Made by a program: the position numbers and the translations under genes. The notes below the pieces were generated by a model. The model ran no database searches and was not told the DNA's origin. It saw only the letters and a list, made by a program, of their open reading frames with translations. Shown here piece after piece: positions 1 to 29,600 of a stretch of DNA of 64,000 bases (positions within the stretch are counted from its first letter, which is position 1; the number at the start of each line of letters is the position of its first letter). This stretch comes from Baylisascaris procyonis (taxonomy: Eukaryota > Nematoda > Chromadorea > Rhabditida > Ascarididae), in NCBI GenBank assembly GCA_037389465.1, contig JAZARR010000146.1, positions 2,232,001-2,296,000 on the forward strand, in the 5' to 3' direction.

Positions 1-17230
<17,230 letters not shown>

Positions 17231-17650
17231 GCCAGAGTCCTTCGAGTAGCACACTTCTCACCGGGCTCCTCGAGGCACTTCCTTCACGCCGGACTCCCAC
17301 CAGAATCGCGTTCGTCGTGCCTTTTTCGCTCCACAGTCAGCTACTCCTGATTGCACTATTCACGAGCACACAACCGACTCTCCTCTCGCTTCGCAATGCC
17401 CGTCCCACTCGCGTGCTCCGAAACGACACTCAGTGGGCACCGCACCAAGCGTCGCCATACTTACGTTGTCGATACAAACGCCTCTAAACCTGATCGATAC
17501 TTGTGATGTGCAGACAGACATAGACACGTGAGAGAGAGTGAATTTCGAGAGGGCTCTGAGTCTGTGAGACTACTAGACAGAGAGCGAGCAACTCGGTGCG
17601 GGCGAGCGATGTTCCGTCGTAGCGACGTTGCTGCGTCAGGGAGAGGAATC
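17231..17650 (-). promoter_or_regulatory. GC-rich 5' flank of the HIPK gene
   Basis: About 400 bases just upstream of the HIPK start codon are clearly GC-richer and CpG-richer than the surrounding AT-rich DNA, with no convincing coding frame belonging to another gene. Position and composition fit the 5' untranslated region and promoter. No TATA box or trans-splice acceptor could be fixed with confidence. A TGCTGCGTCAG site at 17629-17639 resembles a Maf/AP-1 element with one mismatch. Confidence 0.45.
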
Positions 17651-18313
17651 GTTATAGAAAACACCGTTACAATGTTATGGATGATGATCATTGCCATGTA
17701 GACAGCAGTTTTCACGTCATTTTCCAAATTCTTGATGCCCAACACTTTTGCTTCGCTTGAAATTTTATTTATTTTTGTGTATTTTATTTTTTGAACTCCT
17801 CGATTTGTGGGAATATATGTGCCAATTTATGGGTTCCCAAATTCATGGGAACTGAGCAAAAAACGATGAAAAGAAAGGAATAACGCAAAAGGAGACAGCA
17901 AGAATTTCGCCCAGAAAGCCCTGATATTAAGATCATCGAAAAGAACACGATATTTAATTCACGAGATCGGCAATAGTGTGGCGATCGAGATGAGTCAACT
18001 GACGTTTTAAAATATATCAGATGGCTAGAGGGCATTACCAAGATTCATATTTTCACATAGGAGCAAAGCGAAACTGGCAATTCTGTGACACATCGTCTGT
18101 GATGCAGTACTTTTTTTTTGGTGAGCTGAAATTGGTGACCACAACGGCAGGGGAGAGAGCGGCTGGGTGGGAGGTGATGGTGATGGTGATGGAATGTTTC
18201 TTAGAAAGGATTGTGGGGGAAGCCGGGTGCAAATTTTACAGCAAAGAAACAGATTAAATCTGAGCCTTTCAATATTTCATTGATTCCTGTTTAAAGATTT
18301 CCAGTGTTTTTTT
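17651..18313. other. Spacer between HIPK 5' flank and the retroelement
   Basis: AT-rich, with only short frames. The missing N-terminal part of the downstream reverse transcriptase was looked for here and not found, so the element is probably 5'-truncated at or just before 18,300. Confidence 0.5.
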
Positions 18314-19468
18314 ATGATAGAAAGATACTTTATTAGCGTTGATGATGAAAACGCAGTCTTACCTAAAATTTTCGCTATTCCAAAATTACACAAAAATCTA
18401 TACAAATTCAGGTATATAGCCGGGGCAAGTAAAAGTTCATTGAAACCGTTATCATCAATGCTACATAGCATCCTACAATTTATGAAAAATCATTTTCGGA
18501 ATTACTGCAATATAGCCACTCAAAGAAGTGGGATTAATTATTATTACAGCGTTAAAAATTCTTATGATGTATTGGACATGAGTAGTAAACACAACAAGCA
18601 AATCAAAAATATTTTGGCGGCAGACTTTTCTACATTGTTTACAGCACTACCACATGACAGTATAATTAAAGCAATGGATTATTTAACACATGTATGCTTT
18701 AATAATTCTAATAAGGCCTACTTGAAAGTTTGTGCGACTAAAGTATTATGTTACACCGATAACTATGAATTTAACAAGCATTATCGCACCTTGGATCGAA
18801 TACAGATTATGGAAATTATTAAATTTGTTATAAGCGAGAGTTATGTCACTTTTGCTGGCTTTATTTTTCGACAATCTAAAGGAGTACTCATGGGAGGTAA
18901 CGTAAGTCCCGATATAGCACATCTGACTGTCTCCGTTATGGAGTATACATATGCCAAAATTTCACGCTTTAATGCTCTCTGCTGTAGATATGTCGATGAT
19001 TTACTAATATTCAATAACGAAAACTTTAAGCATACGGCAAATTTCATTTACGGTGAAGCATTACAGATTGAGATTACTTATGCTGGTAATATGGCCAATT
19101 TTTTGGATTTAAACTTATGTATTACAGGTAATGGTGTGGTCACAAATGTATATGATAAGACGGAACAGTTTAACTTTCCAGTTAACAAATATACTCAATT
19201 GGATAGTAATATTCCTCTGTTTATACATAAAAACCTCATAGTTTCCCAAATCTATAGGTTTACTAAACTGTGCTCCGTTAAAGAAGATTTCATCAACAAG
19301 TGCAAAGACCTACTTAAAAATTATAGGGATAAAGGTCTTAGTATTTTCATTATGAAAAAGTTTATATACAAGGCATTGATCAATAAACCGGAATTGATAT
19401 ATAAGTTTGTTTACCCAAACAGACAGAGTATTAGTAATTTGCTTGATACAATTTTTTATGGGCTTTAG
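18314..19468 (+). CDS. Penelope-like retroelement reverse transcriptase, open and intact over 384 codons
   Basis: Reverse transcriptase core of a Penelope-like element, which would copy element RNA into DNA at a nicked target. Motifs in order: FAIPKLHKN with RYIAGASKS (fingers, residues 20-40), ADFSTLFTALPHD (motif A, Asp104), GVLMGGNVSPDIAHL (motif B, 190-204), RYVDDLLIF (motif C, Asp228 and Asp229), FLDLNL (motif D region), then a thumb-like C-terminus with SQIYRFTKLC. All three catalytic aspartates are present and there are no internal stops. The frame starts right at the first conserved motif, so about 100 or more N-terminal residues are missing. No GIY-YIG endonuclease follows in any frame. 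It may be an element whose endonuclease sits N-terminally (the permuted Naiad type), an endonuclease-free type, or a truncated copy. Confidence 0.9.
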   Translation: MIERYFISVDDENAVLPKIFAIPKLHKNLYKFRYIAGASKSSLKPLSSMLHSILQFMKNHFRNYCNIATQRSGINYYYSVKNSYDVLDMSSKHNKQIKNILAADFSTLFTALPHDSIIKAMDYLTHVCFNNSNKAYLKVCATKVLCYTDNYEFNKHYRTLDRIQIMEIIKFVISESYVTFAGFIFRQSKGVLMGGNVSPDIAHLTVSVMEYTYAKISRFNALCCRYVDDLLIFNNENFKHTANFIYGEALQIEITYAGNMANFLDLNLCITGNGVVTNVYDKTEQFNFPVNKYTQLDSNIPLFIHKNLIVSQIYRFTKLCSVKEDFINKCKDLLKNYRDKGLSIFIMKKFIYKALINKPELIYKFVYPNRQSISNLLDTIFYGL

Positions 19469-20069
19469 TATCTTACACATGGTGAGATTAAAGACATAGG
19501 TACTTCATGGAATAAAAGGGTCTGGTGCATTCTTATAAGAAAATACAATTGACATAATAGCTTGATTTTATAATTACGCTAATAGAATTTAGGTTATTAA
19601 CATTATTTACTTAATAATGCGGTGGTCCATATTAGAGAAAGTGGTTTTAATTAACTACTATAGTGCTAACGTCATGAAAAAATATATTTATTGGTTCGCG
19701 AATCACGGTTCTCCTTTATAAAGATTCACTAAAATATTGATCTGACAATGGTCTACAGCACTAATATAGCGCCAAAATTGATGCATTGCTGGAACCTTCT
19801 ACTTCTACGACCACCATTAACATCAGAACTATTACTTACGACAGCGCGTTTACACGCGGGATTTCAATTTTACTTTTATAATTTTCTTTTTATTATAGTA
19901 GCTTTTCGATAACTACATCATAGAATGATCTTGACTTTCGTCATTCTATTCCTCGTTTTTTGCATTTCCAGGTCCTCTTTTCTACCTCTATCTGTCTCCT
20001 TATTAAGCTGCCCTTTACATTGTTATGTTTCACTAACATTACAACTTTTTATCATTTGACTAACAGGGT

Positions 20070-20150
20070 TATGCGTATCGTTCTGATGATGGCCCGCGCA
20101 TAACTCAGGTGCACACGTAAACGAATAAGGGCCGAAACGTGTACACCTTT
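20070..20150 (+). ncRNA. Hammerhead-ribozyme-like motif of the Penelope-like element
   Basis: CTGATGA (20083-20089) is followed after one base by GGCCC (20091-20095), a 33-base loop, GGGCC (20129-20133) and GAAAC (20134-20138). This is the conserved hammerhead core around a five-pair stem II. Stem I and the cleavage site could not be fixed; a GTC lies at 20153-20155. A second possible helix pairs 20109-20118 with the region 20138-20148. It lies about 0.6 kb after a Penelope-like reverse transcriptase on the same strand, where such ribozymes are known. Activity is uncertain because of the extra base and unclear stem I. Confidence 0.45.
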
Positions 20151-20200
20151 CAAGTCTTTATTCTTTTCTCAGGATATCTTTTTTACAAATTCGATCGATT

Positions 20201-22977
20201 TCACTACTTTCTGGTTCATTTATTTTATTCCATTTTGCATTTACATTTTATATAATCTCATGTTTTTAATTTATGGTGCATTCATGGTTTTAAATAATTA
20301 AATAATTTTAAATAATATCCTACTCATATTATTTTCACTAAAATTAAACTTGATCGTTATTAAGGCGATTACATTGCTAAGCCCAGAGTTTTTCGCTAAG
20401 AATCATAAGTGATATATTAGATTTAAATTCGACCTGACTCTCGATCATAAGAGAGTGTTTTTTATGGCATCCCGATCTGTGCAGGCTTTGAGCGCGCCAA
20501 TAAAAATGAGTGGCGTGAACACGAGCCTTAACTAGTTATGATGTCGTGCAGCACAATTTTTTCGAGTTTTTTGTCTTTTTCGAGTTTTTTTTTCGAGATG
20601 TCGCCAATTTTCGAGAGTACCATTTTGGGACAGACAATATTATATGGCATTTACGTAATCAACATTAACAATTTTGGCTTGAACTTTCATATTCAACGCA
20701 ATCGCGTTAACATGAAATAAGTTGCGGCGCAGTGAAGCAACCTGTTCGGAAGCCGAACTGTGCTGTGTTTAGAAGATTATTCCGCATAAAATGAGTTAAC
20801 AAAGCTTTTTTGATGATAATCTTAAAAAGTTACCTCAAAAATAGAATATCATTTGATATGAGTGAAATCTTGTTGAAAACTTTCTGAATAGCCTCCGAAA
20901 GAGTGACAAAACGATCATCAATACAACCCTGTTTAATGTATCATATAGGCAAATTGCTCTTTTGCAAACACCATTGTCTTGTCTTCCATGAAAACAGCAA
21001 CGAATTAGCAGCAATCTGCGACTCGCCGGAGCACATTAACACGCTTTTTTTCTAGGTCCTTTGCCCTATAATACACTTCCAGCTTGTGATAAAATGCTTT
21101 CGCGCCTCTGTCAAATATAATATGTTTTCAACGACCTTCGGGAAATTGCCACTAATTCGGTAATGTTCAGTTTATCGAGGAAAGGTCTTTCTCTCATCCG
21201 ACTTGCACCGATCAAGCCAAAGAAAATACGTTTCTTTCTTACAGTCAAATGCTGAAGGTACTGTGGTAAGCGTCTAGCATTGAGTGTCCTCGTTTCTTTA
21301 ATACGTAAATTTTAGTTGCATTATAAACAATGTCATCGGTTTATTTCACGGATGACTGATGACGGTGGATAGAAATGTTCCCTGACCCACTTAGACAGCA
21401 TAGCCATTGCTTACCCTCAGTTGCAATGGGCAAGAGGCTAGATTAAATTTTTTTTTTTCAAAAAATTTCAAAGTGCATCACTATATAACCAGCCTCTCAG
21501 ATGGAACAATTTTCTTTCGTGCACGTTTTATGATTGAAACGAACCATATATTGAGGCTGATCCTGTCACTTCTGTGTTAGTTGCACCCTCAGCAATGTGC
21601 ACATCCCTTGCGTTGAAAACGCATTAAAAGTTCGCTAAGCGTAACACTTTTTTCTTTCAAAAGCAACGAATACTGCTATCCATTGGTATATTAAAATAGG
21701 TCGTGAAGACGCTTTTCAAATTCTCACTTATTGATCAGATTGCTTTCTTCTTTCGAAATCGTTTAACCTTTACTCTCGATGTGAACTTCAAAGCTTCTCG
21801 ATCAGGGGAAATGCAAATTTCCAGCGACCTGCATATATGTTATTTATTTAAATGAGTACCTTTATATTTATTATAATAATGATCATTTATAGTAGAAATG
21901 ATAAATACTTTGTGCAATTCACTTTCTAGTTTGCATTGCATTTGCTGTTTTCACTTTGTGCTATTCTAGTGTTGTCATTTCCTTAACATAAAATAGCCGA
22001 AGGGATGAAAGGATTGTAAAAATAATCAGTGTACTTGTATAATATGTTGAAATTTCAGTGTAGAAAAAGCTAGGATGAATTCACTCGTAGGTCTCAACAT
22101 GGTGAGCTTCTTGATTAAAATATTTGACCATTTCTCTTCCAGTTTTCGTTTTGCTTCGGTTAGGCGATGAAAAGTTGCGCGTGTGGTAAACGATTGAAAG
22201 CATTAGAAGAAGATGATTGTGATAGCAGTGCATATTGTTGCTGTAGTGGCCAAGATAAAGTGTTGCGATAATGTGGGATTTTATGCAGTTATATGCGAGA
22301 GACTCAATAATTGCCATGAAATGAGTGCAATAAATAACACTTTTATTATTGTTATTAAAAATTTAAGGCCTAATGCATAAACTTGCAAAATTGATTGTCA
22401 CATCATTTTTGTTGGACTAAATGAATTGATAAAAAATTATTCGGAACTGCTTCATTAAGAAATTGAAATGTTAATTTTTGTTTGAAATTTTGCTAAAAAC
22501 GATTTTCGCATTGTGGAAAAGAAATTATCTTTTATTGTTTATATTTGTGAAAATTTCTTTTAATCCTTTAATACAAGCTATATGCAAATATTATCGCTCT
22601 TCTTTAGAGAAATATCATTCTATAGTGATGCTCAAAAACTTATCTTCGATCATTATGGTCATCCGTTATTTTGCATAGCATTTTCTCTCCTTAAAAATTT
22701 TGAGTTCCTCTCTTCACCTTAATGAGACCTGAGTGTTGTTGATTCGAGAATTTGTTCATGAGAAGGCATAGTCTGAGTTCGTGGAATATTTATGTGTAGC
22801 TAACAACCGAGCTGAAGAGAGGTTTCATCATAGGAATTTCAATCTAAATATCCTTCAAGATTTCTTCATAATCAATAGTTATCAAGTTTCACCAGTACGA
22901 GGCGCTCGACGCCCCAGAAGTCACTGTGAGTAGATGCATTTTGAACATTTCATTTTTTCCAATGTCCTCGACAAAAA
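20201..22977. other. Intergenic AT-rich DNA, no gene recognised
   Basis: Only short frames and homopolymer runs. Parts of 20.7-21.4 kb are a little GC-richer and could be old repeat sequence, but no protein motif was seen on either strand. Confidence 0.5.
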
Positions 22978-23270
22978 CCAGGACGGTCGTCATAGGTGCA
23001 TAGAGAAATATCCGCAAGCTTATTTAACGTGCTGTCGTTCTATTCTAGAATACTGTACTCAGTTTGCTCGCCAACTGTTGGAAAAGATATCGAGTTAATT
23101 GAAAAAGCGTAGCGCTGCTATATTAAGGCTGCCTTTAGAAAGACGTTTCGTGAACATCGCAAGTCGTATTGTGAGGAGCGCCTTCGAATTTTCCATTTAA
23201 AACCTTTGTGGTATTGAAGAGTTCATCACATCGATATAGACTTGTGCTTCAAAAAGAATAAAGGCTTTTT
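22978..23270 (+). mobile_element. Decayed C-terminal end of a non-LTR retrotransposon (CR1/Jockey-like) reverse transcriptase
   Basis: Reading across a few frame changes and stops gives CRSILEYCTQFARQL, then IELIEKA, EERLRIFHLKPLWY, RVHH and DIDLCFK. These follow the order and spacing of the domain after the reverse transcriptase in CR1/Jockey-type elements (RPILEYCSPVW, LIERVQRR, ERLKxLxLxSLExRR, DLxxxYKI, from memory). Several stops and at least one frameshift make it a non-coding relic. The rest of the element was not found. Confidence 0.5.
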
Positions 23271-23299
23271 CGATCCTTAAAAACTAGTATTTCTTCTTT

Positions 23300-26200
23300 A
23301 TAAAATTTGTATCATATACGAAGTAATGCTCATTCCAAATCGATAGGAAACTGTCGAATAAAACCGATGTGTTTTATTAATTTGCTCTCCATGTGTTTAT
23401 CGTTAAGATTTTTCTGCTTTACAAAGTCGTTATTACTATTAGTCTGCCATATCTAGGCGGCTTTTAGAATGGCGTGACTTATACGATGTATTGAGTACGC
23501 AAATATTGTATTCATTTCTATAACAGAAAATAACTATAAATCTACATGGTAGCCATTATAAGCAATCTGTCATTATTCTTTTCGTTTTTTTTTTTCAGTA
23601 GCGAAAAGGGGAGGGGAAATTTAGACGCATAATTGTATCCAGTGTGAAATAATTAGATGTTGCCGTTGTTGTTGATTGACGAGTTCAATCACTTTGTATT
23701 TTAACATCGATGGTCGCTTTGCAACATAAGCTTTAAGTCGATTTCACGAATATTTTAGCGACACATACGATTCAGACAATCTCAGTAAGTTTTCTCATTA
23801 AGAATTTTAATTTGACTTTCTAATAGCTTTTCAATTGAAGAACGTTGTGTTCTGTTAATTTCAAAAAGAGACGAACTATGACATATAAATAAGAAGCATA
23901 AAATTTTCTGCACTCAATTTCAACATTTATTTCTTATGTAACTAAGATATGTGATGCTCATGATGTGAATTCGTATAAGAAATGCATGAGAAACACAATG
24001 AAATTGAAAAAGCAATAATGAAGAAATGTGCCATTTAAGAAAATAAAACAGCAATGTAGAAGTGGAAATAAAAGTGCCTAAGCACGCTAGACCACAAAAA
24101 AAAAAACAACTGAAAAAAATTTATACGTTCACCTTCATTCCAACTTATTCTCAAAAAATGATGGAAAAAAATTATTAAACATATGAAAATAACTCAAGTT
24201 GAGATAGAAGTTTACCATTCATTAATAATTTTCATTCATTATCATATTTGTGGTTCTTCGATCTTTATCAGCATGCGTTATAGATGTCCGTTTTGAATAG
24301 CCTGCACTATGTTTGCATTATGAATATCTTTGTGTCTACTTCGATATTCACATCATAGTGGAATGATTTTCTTTCAGTTTTACGATATGACATCATCCAT
24401 TTTTTAGCCATTTGAATAAAATGCATTTTCATTCACAATTTCAAATAATCGAACGAAATATGATGTCTATATAAGCGTAAATGATTTTATAAATTTACTT
24501 CAACTGGACCTGATCTATACATTTCTTATCACCGCAGATTCAGCAGCAAATATTCCCAGCTAGTCACTGCATAAAATGAATCGATGTCTTGCAGCACATT
24601 TCTTTTTATGAGATTCCTCTACACCACCTCTAAGTTTCATATCTCTTTTGCGACTGATGAACTGTGAATAGTGTTGCTGTAACCTAGCCATGGGAGAATA
24701 TATGTACGATGAAGTGTGATTAAAAAATTAAAATTTGCCGTTTAAAAGTGTAGAAAATAAAATTCATATTATTACTCACTGCCTGCGCTGCTTACGCTGC
24801 TTGCGAGCACGTTTTTTTTTTTAGAAATTGAAATTCACAGTCAATCATTATGCCCCGATCTCTAATTTCTAGTGTCTCAAGTAACACAGTTGGTTGTGAA
24901 AATGGAATCCGTGTATGGAAAATCTTCCAGTCATCAAAGTATAAAAAAAAGAAAGTGATGGACCTAAGTTGATATATGGTCAGTGCATAGGTTAGAAAGG
25001 TCATTGTAGACGTTGGAAACCATTCGGCCTAATAATGACCCTTGTGCTGCATCTGAAATACCTTTACCTTTTCCCCAACAACTTCCAGTAATTGCTGATG
25101 GTTGAAAACGGTCACCGAGATAAGCTGACGTTCCTTTCAACGGTTTGTTATCTATTCGGTTAGAATCTTGTGGTTACTAGGAATTTTTGATTCGATATTG
25201 AATCAGATCTGAACACGCATTTTTAGTTGTTTTTTCCATAAATTTATCTATTTGAACATCTGAAAGATAGCGGATTCTTTCTGCGAGAATCTATATCCGT
25301 TGCTGCTTAATATCCTCCCAGCACAAGCTTTGAAGTGATCCGTTCGAATACGTTATGCGAAAAATAAATTAAGTTTCTTTAAAACATTGTTTCTCGCCTC
25401 CTTCTCGAAAAATTTTATCATTGCTCCTCTTAGAAGCTTGAGGATAATAGTCGGTTTCTATGCTTTCATTATATAGGCATATAGACGATTCATGAAAGGG
25501 CTTCTACGAATTTGCGGCAAACGAAACAAGTTACAGCGCTCGATCCTTTAGACTTCTTTTGACGGCAACTTACGAGTATCAGTAACCTTAGATGAAATGC
25601 TAGAGATCACTGCTTTACGCGAATGAGCCACTGAAGAGAATATTTTATTATCGCATGACCAAATAGAGCAAAAGATTACAAAAAGCGTGAAGCTGATCGC
25701 CGCTCTATTCAAGCGGTTCACCACCCCTTACAGGTGGCTGCAATCAGGGTTTTTGCCTTCGCCCTTGAGTGAATTTTGTTCCCACATTTTCAGATACAAT
25801 TTTCTGAAGAATTTCATTTGTATGAAATAAAAGTAAATGTTTCATACGTTTTAAGCTTTCATTTTGCATCAATCTTTCAAACAAAAGCTGCAAGTTGTTC
25901 GTGAAATTGATGCAATTTTTTAAAATTTATTTCACTAAGTTAAAAATTCAAGGAATTGGCAAAGGTCTGCTGAGAAATACACTTCTTTAAAGCTTTCGAT
26001 GATAAAAAGTCCATTTTCCTATAATATACAAAGCGGCTGGAGTGCTCCACTTGGAAAACAAATGAAAAAAAAGAAGGGAAAGCATTGAAATAGTCTTGTT
26101 GAGCTAAAATTTTTTCGATTTGCTCAAAAAGATCATATATTCTCTTCCACTAGCAAAAAATATTTCACATCTATTCAGCAAGATTACGAAAATTTCCTTT

Positions 26201-26640
26201 TTCTCAGCACTTCATTTAAAAAAAAGGCTGAAATTTGCTTCCTATTCAGTAGTCATTTAATTTAAAAAAAAAAAAAAAAAAAAATCAGCTGCACACACTT
26301 AATCAGTTGTGACAGAGTCGTATTCAGAGGAAACTTGATGATTAAGGGGCAGCGAAATAATAAATATATGAGATCATTGCGGGATGCACTGAGCGCATAA
26401 AATACATCATTACACAAAATGCTCAGTCATACATAAGCTATTGAGCTAATAGTGTTTTCTTATCATGAAATCCCTTCAGCGAGATTTCAACGCCGAAATG
26501 GATATTGGCCATTTTTGGTTTTCACTCGATTAATTTGAGAAAAGTTGAAAAGATTTGTTTAATCCAATGGTTACTTTCACCTGCTCAGTTACGGTGTTTT
26601 TGATGATGAAAAGTGAGTTGTAACGATATTGCAACACTAC
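23300..26640. other. Intergenic AT-rich DNA downstream of the CAP gene
   Basis: No convincing coding frame on either strand. It contains poly-A and poly-T runs (for example 26,264-26,284) and should hold the 3' untranslated region and polyadenylation site of the minus-strand CAP gene just below 26,665. No canonical signal was fixed. Confidence 0.5.
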
Positions 26641-26664
26641 TACCTCATAAAAAAAAACAATGTT

Positions 26665-29600
26665 TCAATAGCGAGCTGGTGAAACATTTTCGAGGTAATA
26701 CTGCGAGGACTGAATATTGCCCGGTGGATCATACTTTACAACAACATAGAATAGATTACTGTCGAAATTCGGCTGACAATTGTTTGTACGATGACCATCA
26801 AATCGTCGTATTGCAACTCCGATACCGAGATTTTTCGTTGATTTCCATATGAGTTGCGTGAAATGACCCGTTTTGTAGTAATCAAGTGGTTTAAACCTAA
26901 ACCATACTCTCTTTTCATCGTAAATATTGGAAATGGCAACTATATTATTGAAAATGACCAGTATTTTCAATTTATGAAGTGGATACGCTTCAAACGATCG
27001 TTAAAATTACACATCGATAAAGAAGTCATATTTAAACGAGTTTTGGTATCGAATCTATGATCTATGGATAAGTGTGATTGAATGGCGAAGAGAGATTAAA
27101 GCCAACGTTTCATTTTCCCGAAAAATACTTCATAGCGCAAAATTTTGTTAAATAACTACGGCCTTATGCGGAATGTGAGAATACGATCACAGTGATCATA
27201 ATCATTATTCATCAGCCAGTGTGACTTCTATTTTTAAATTTTATGCGTTAAATAAAATAGTAGAAAAACTTAATATTTCACAAGTTCATCCAGTGAAAAT
27301 ATCGTTTCAAAAATTTATAAAAATGGGATAGAAAAATTCGACTAAACTTTAGCTTGTTTTATTCTACACAAGCAATTTAAATATACTAGTGGAATATTCT
27401 CGACCGATTGAACATTAAGGATTGTGGTTACTAAATTATACCCTTTCTGAATTCCATTCATCACGTCAATTACTTTTATGGATTGTCAACAAATAATAAA
27501 ATACCCATAGTAATGCATTCATATTTGAAGTGATTTTATTTTACGTTGAAATGAATTCTTTGAAATGTTCGCTTTTTTTCCTTGCAATTCGTCATAAAAG
27601 ACTTTTGCAAAGGAAATTTGCAAAAAACGTGCAAAAAATGCAATGAAAAATTGTGCGATTATGAATGAAAAGGAGATAACAGTAGTGAATTACGTTGCAA
27701 ATTTCCGATCAAATGCTACATTTGAATTTGATCATAGTTCTCCAATATTCGTTCATTATCGATCACAAAGAAAAGTTAGGTTGGAAATGTGCTAAGTGCT
27801 GCAAGAAACTTACGCGTGGTAGTCATAACTAGGAGCTTCAATATAGAAACTTTGCACAGTTGCCTCAGCCAGAGTCGCTTCGTCTGGAAATTCTTTTGCC
27901 GCGTAGAAGAATAGACTTTCACCGTATCTTAAATAGCCCAATCATTCAATATGCCCAAAGGTAAGGAGTTCTATTGGCAATTAATTTCTATGATTCACAA
28001 CCAATGCAATAAAAGACGTATGAAGAAATATTTTGGTTGGAAGAGAAGGGTGTCCTAGATAAAAGGTTCTAGGCTGTGTTCTTTGTAGAGTAGATCAATC
28101 GGCATGAAAATAATCCTCGCATCTGCCTGTGAGATTTTCCAGTAGTGGTGGATACTGCTTAGCTCCGATAATTCTTGAACAACCATGCAAGATCAACTTT
28201 TATGATCTCCCCACAACAAAAATTGTCAATCTTAGGTGATGGAAAAATGGTGGTGCGTTGGGAACTACTATCCTCAATCATTGGCTATGACCTAGACTGA
28301 TGGCAAGTGAAATGAGATTCATAAGAGACGACAAATTGTCATTGTGCAAATTTGCTCGACTTCAATGAGTTAACATATCTCGCAGAGATCTTTCGTCCAT
28401 TGTGTAAATCGAGCCTGAGAGCCTCGCTAAAGTAAGAAATTTGAGGAATCCAAACAAGCGAAGTCACGAAAAAAAAGAGAGTGTAACGTTTTGAGTTCGA
28501 GTTAAGAAAAGGCTCTCGGTACCAAAGCCATTAACACGGCTAGGATCGGTATAATGAATGAGCATCGATTAGGCTGATAGACAGATGGATGAAGTCTTCG
28601 TAATGTGTGAGTCTTGATGAGCATAAAAACAAAAGAATGAGACATAACATTTTCCTGTATGACTAAAGATCAAAGAGGCGTTCTTTTCATGCTGATTTTG
28701 AAGCGTTAGCATTGTGACTTAAATCGAAGATGAAGTTCGATAGCAGAAATCAACGAAGTGAATTTATAGAGCAAAATTTCAGAATAGACTTTTAAAATGA
28801 ACGCTTTCCATATTCAGTGGAGATTTTCATGTAATGAAAGATGTATATCGTTGACTCGTCCTCTATGCTTAGGAACGATATGAATATTTCAAGAGGGCTT
28901 TTTCTACTCATCGAGGGAATTTAATGCAAGAAAGCAATATCTGGAAAGGAAACCTTTTAATTGGATCATGTTTTAGACATGAAGCGGAATTGGCAAGTTG
29001 TTGTGCCCATTGTTGTGCGCTATGTTGTAATTGATCGCTGTTGGTTAACGGTGGTGCGCCATGTCTGCTTCGATAAATATTGTGATATTTGAGCAACTGT
29101 AAAATACGAACTTTTACACAGCAATGAAATATTTGTTCACTTGAAATGACCGGTTGTCTTTACTTAGTTAAACACACAGAAAATTGAATTGAAAAACGTT
29201 TAAAAAAATTGACGATATAATTGATGATTTCGAATTCTGACTTCCAATTTCGCTCTCTTTTTGAAGGAGATGATTTATTTGCCATTCGCAGAGGAGAGCT
29301 TTCATTCGTCGATACATGTCAATGATACCTATGTTGACCGTCTACTGGAACTGTCGAGCTCTGCGATAGCCAATCGCCACGAAGCTTGATCATTCGTTTC
29401 CGTTGTTTGCCACACTCGCTCATATCTTGCGGTATCCTTCTATCATGAGGCTCCAAAATCTTCTTCGTGGCTCTTCGAATGGCAATTTGATTTCTTGGGG
29501 GTAGTTTTGATCCTCCTCTCCATTTCAATTTACTCATTCTGTTTTTTTTTCAAGGGTCAATAATGCCCTAACTGTGCTTATCTGAATCAAAGGACTCGAA

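Larger units (their letters stand above)
18300..20200 (+). mobile_element. Penelope-like element, 5'-truncated copy with 3' ribozyme-like segment
   Basis: The extent is inferred from the start of the reverse transcriptase frame to just after the hammerhead-like motif at 20.08-20.15 kb. The 600 bases between the stop codon and that motif are AT-rich with no frame. Target-site duplications and element ends could not be identified by eye. Penelope-like elements typically carry hammerhead motifs in their terminal pseudo-LTRs, which is why the two parts are grouped. Confidence 0.6.
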
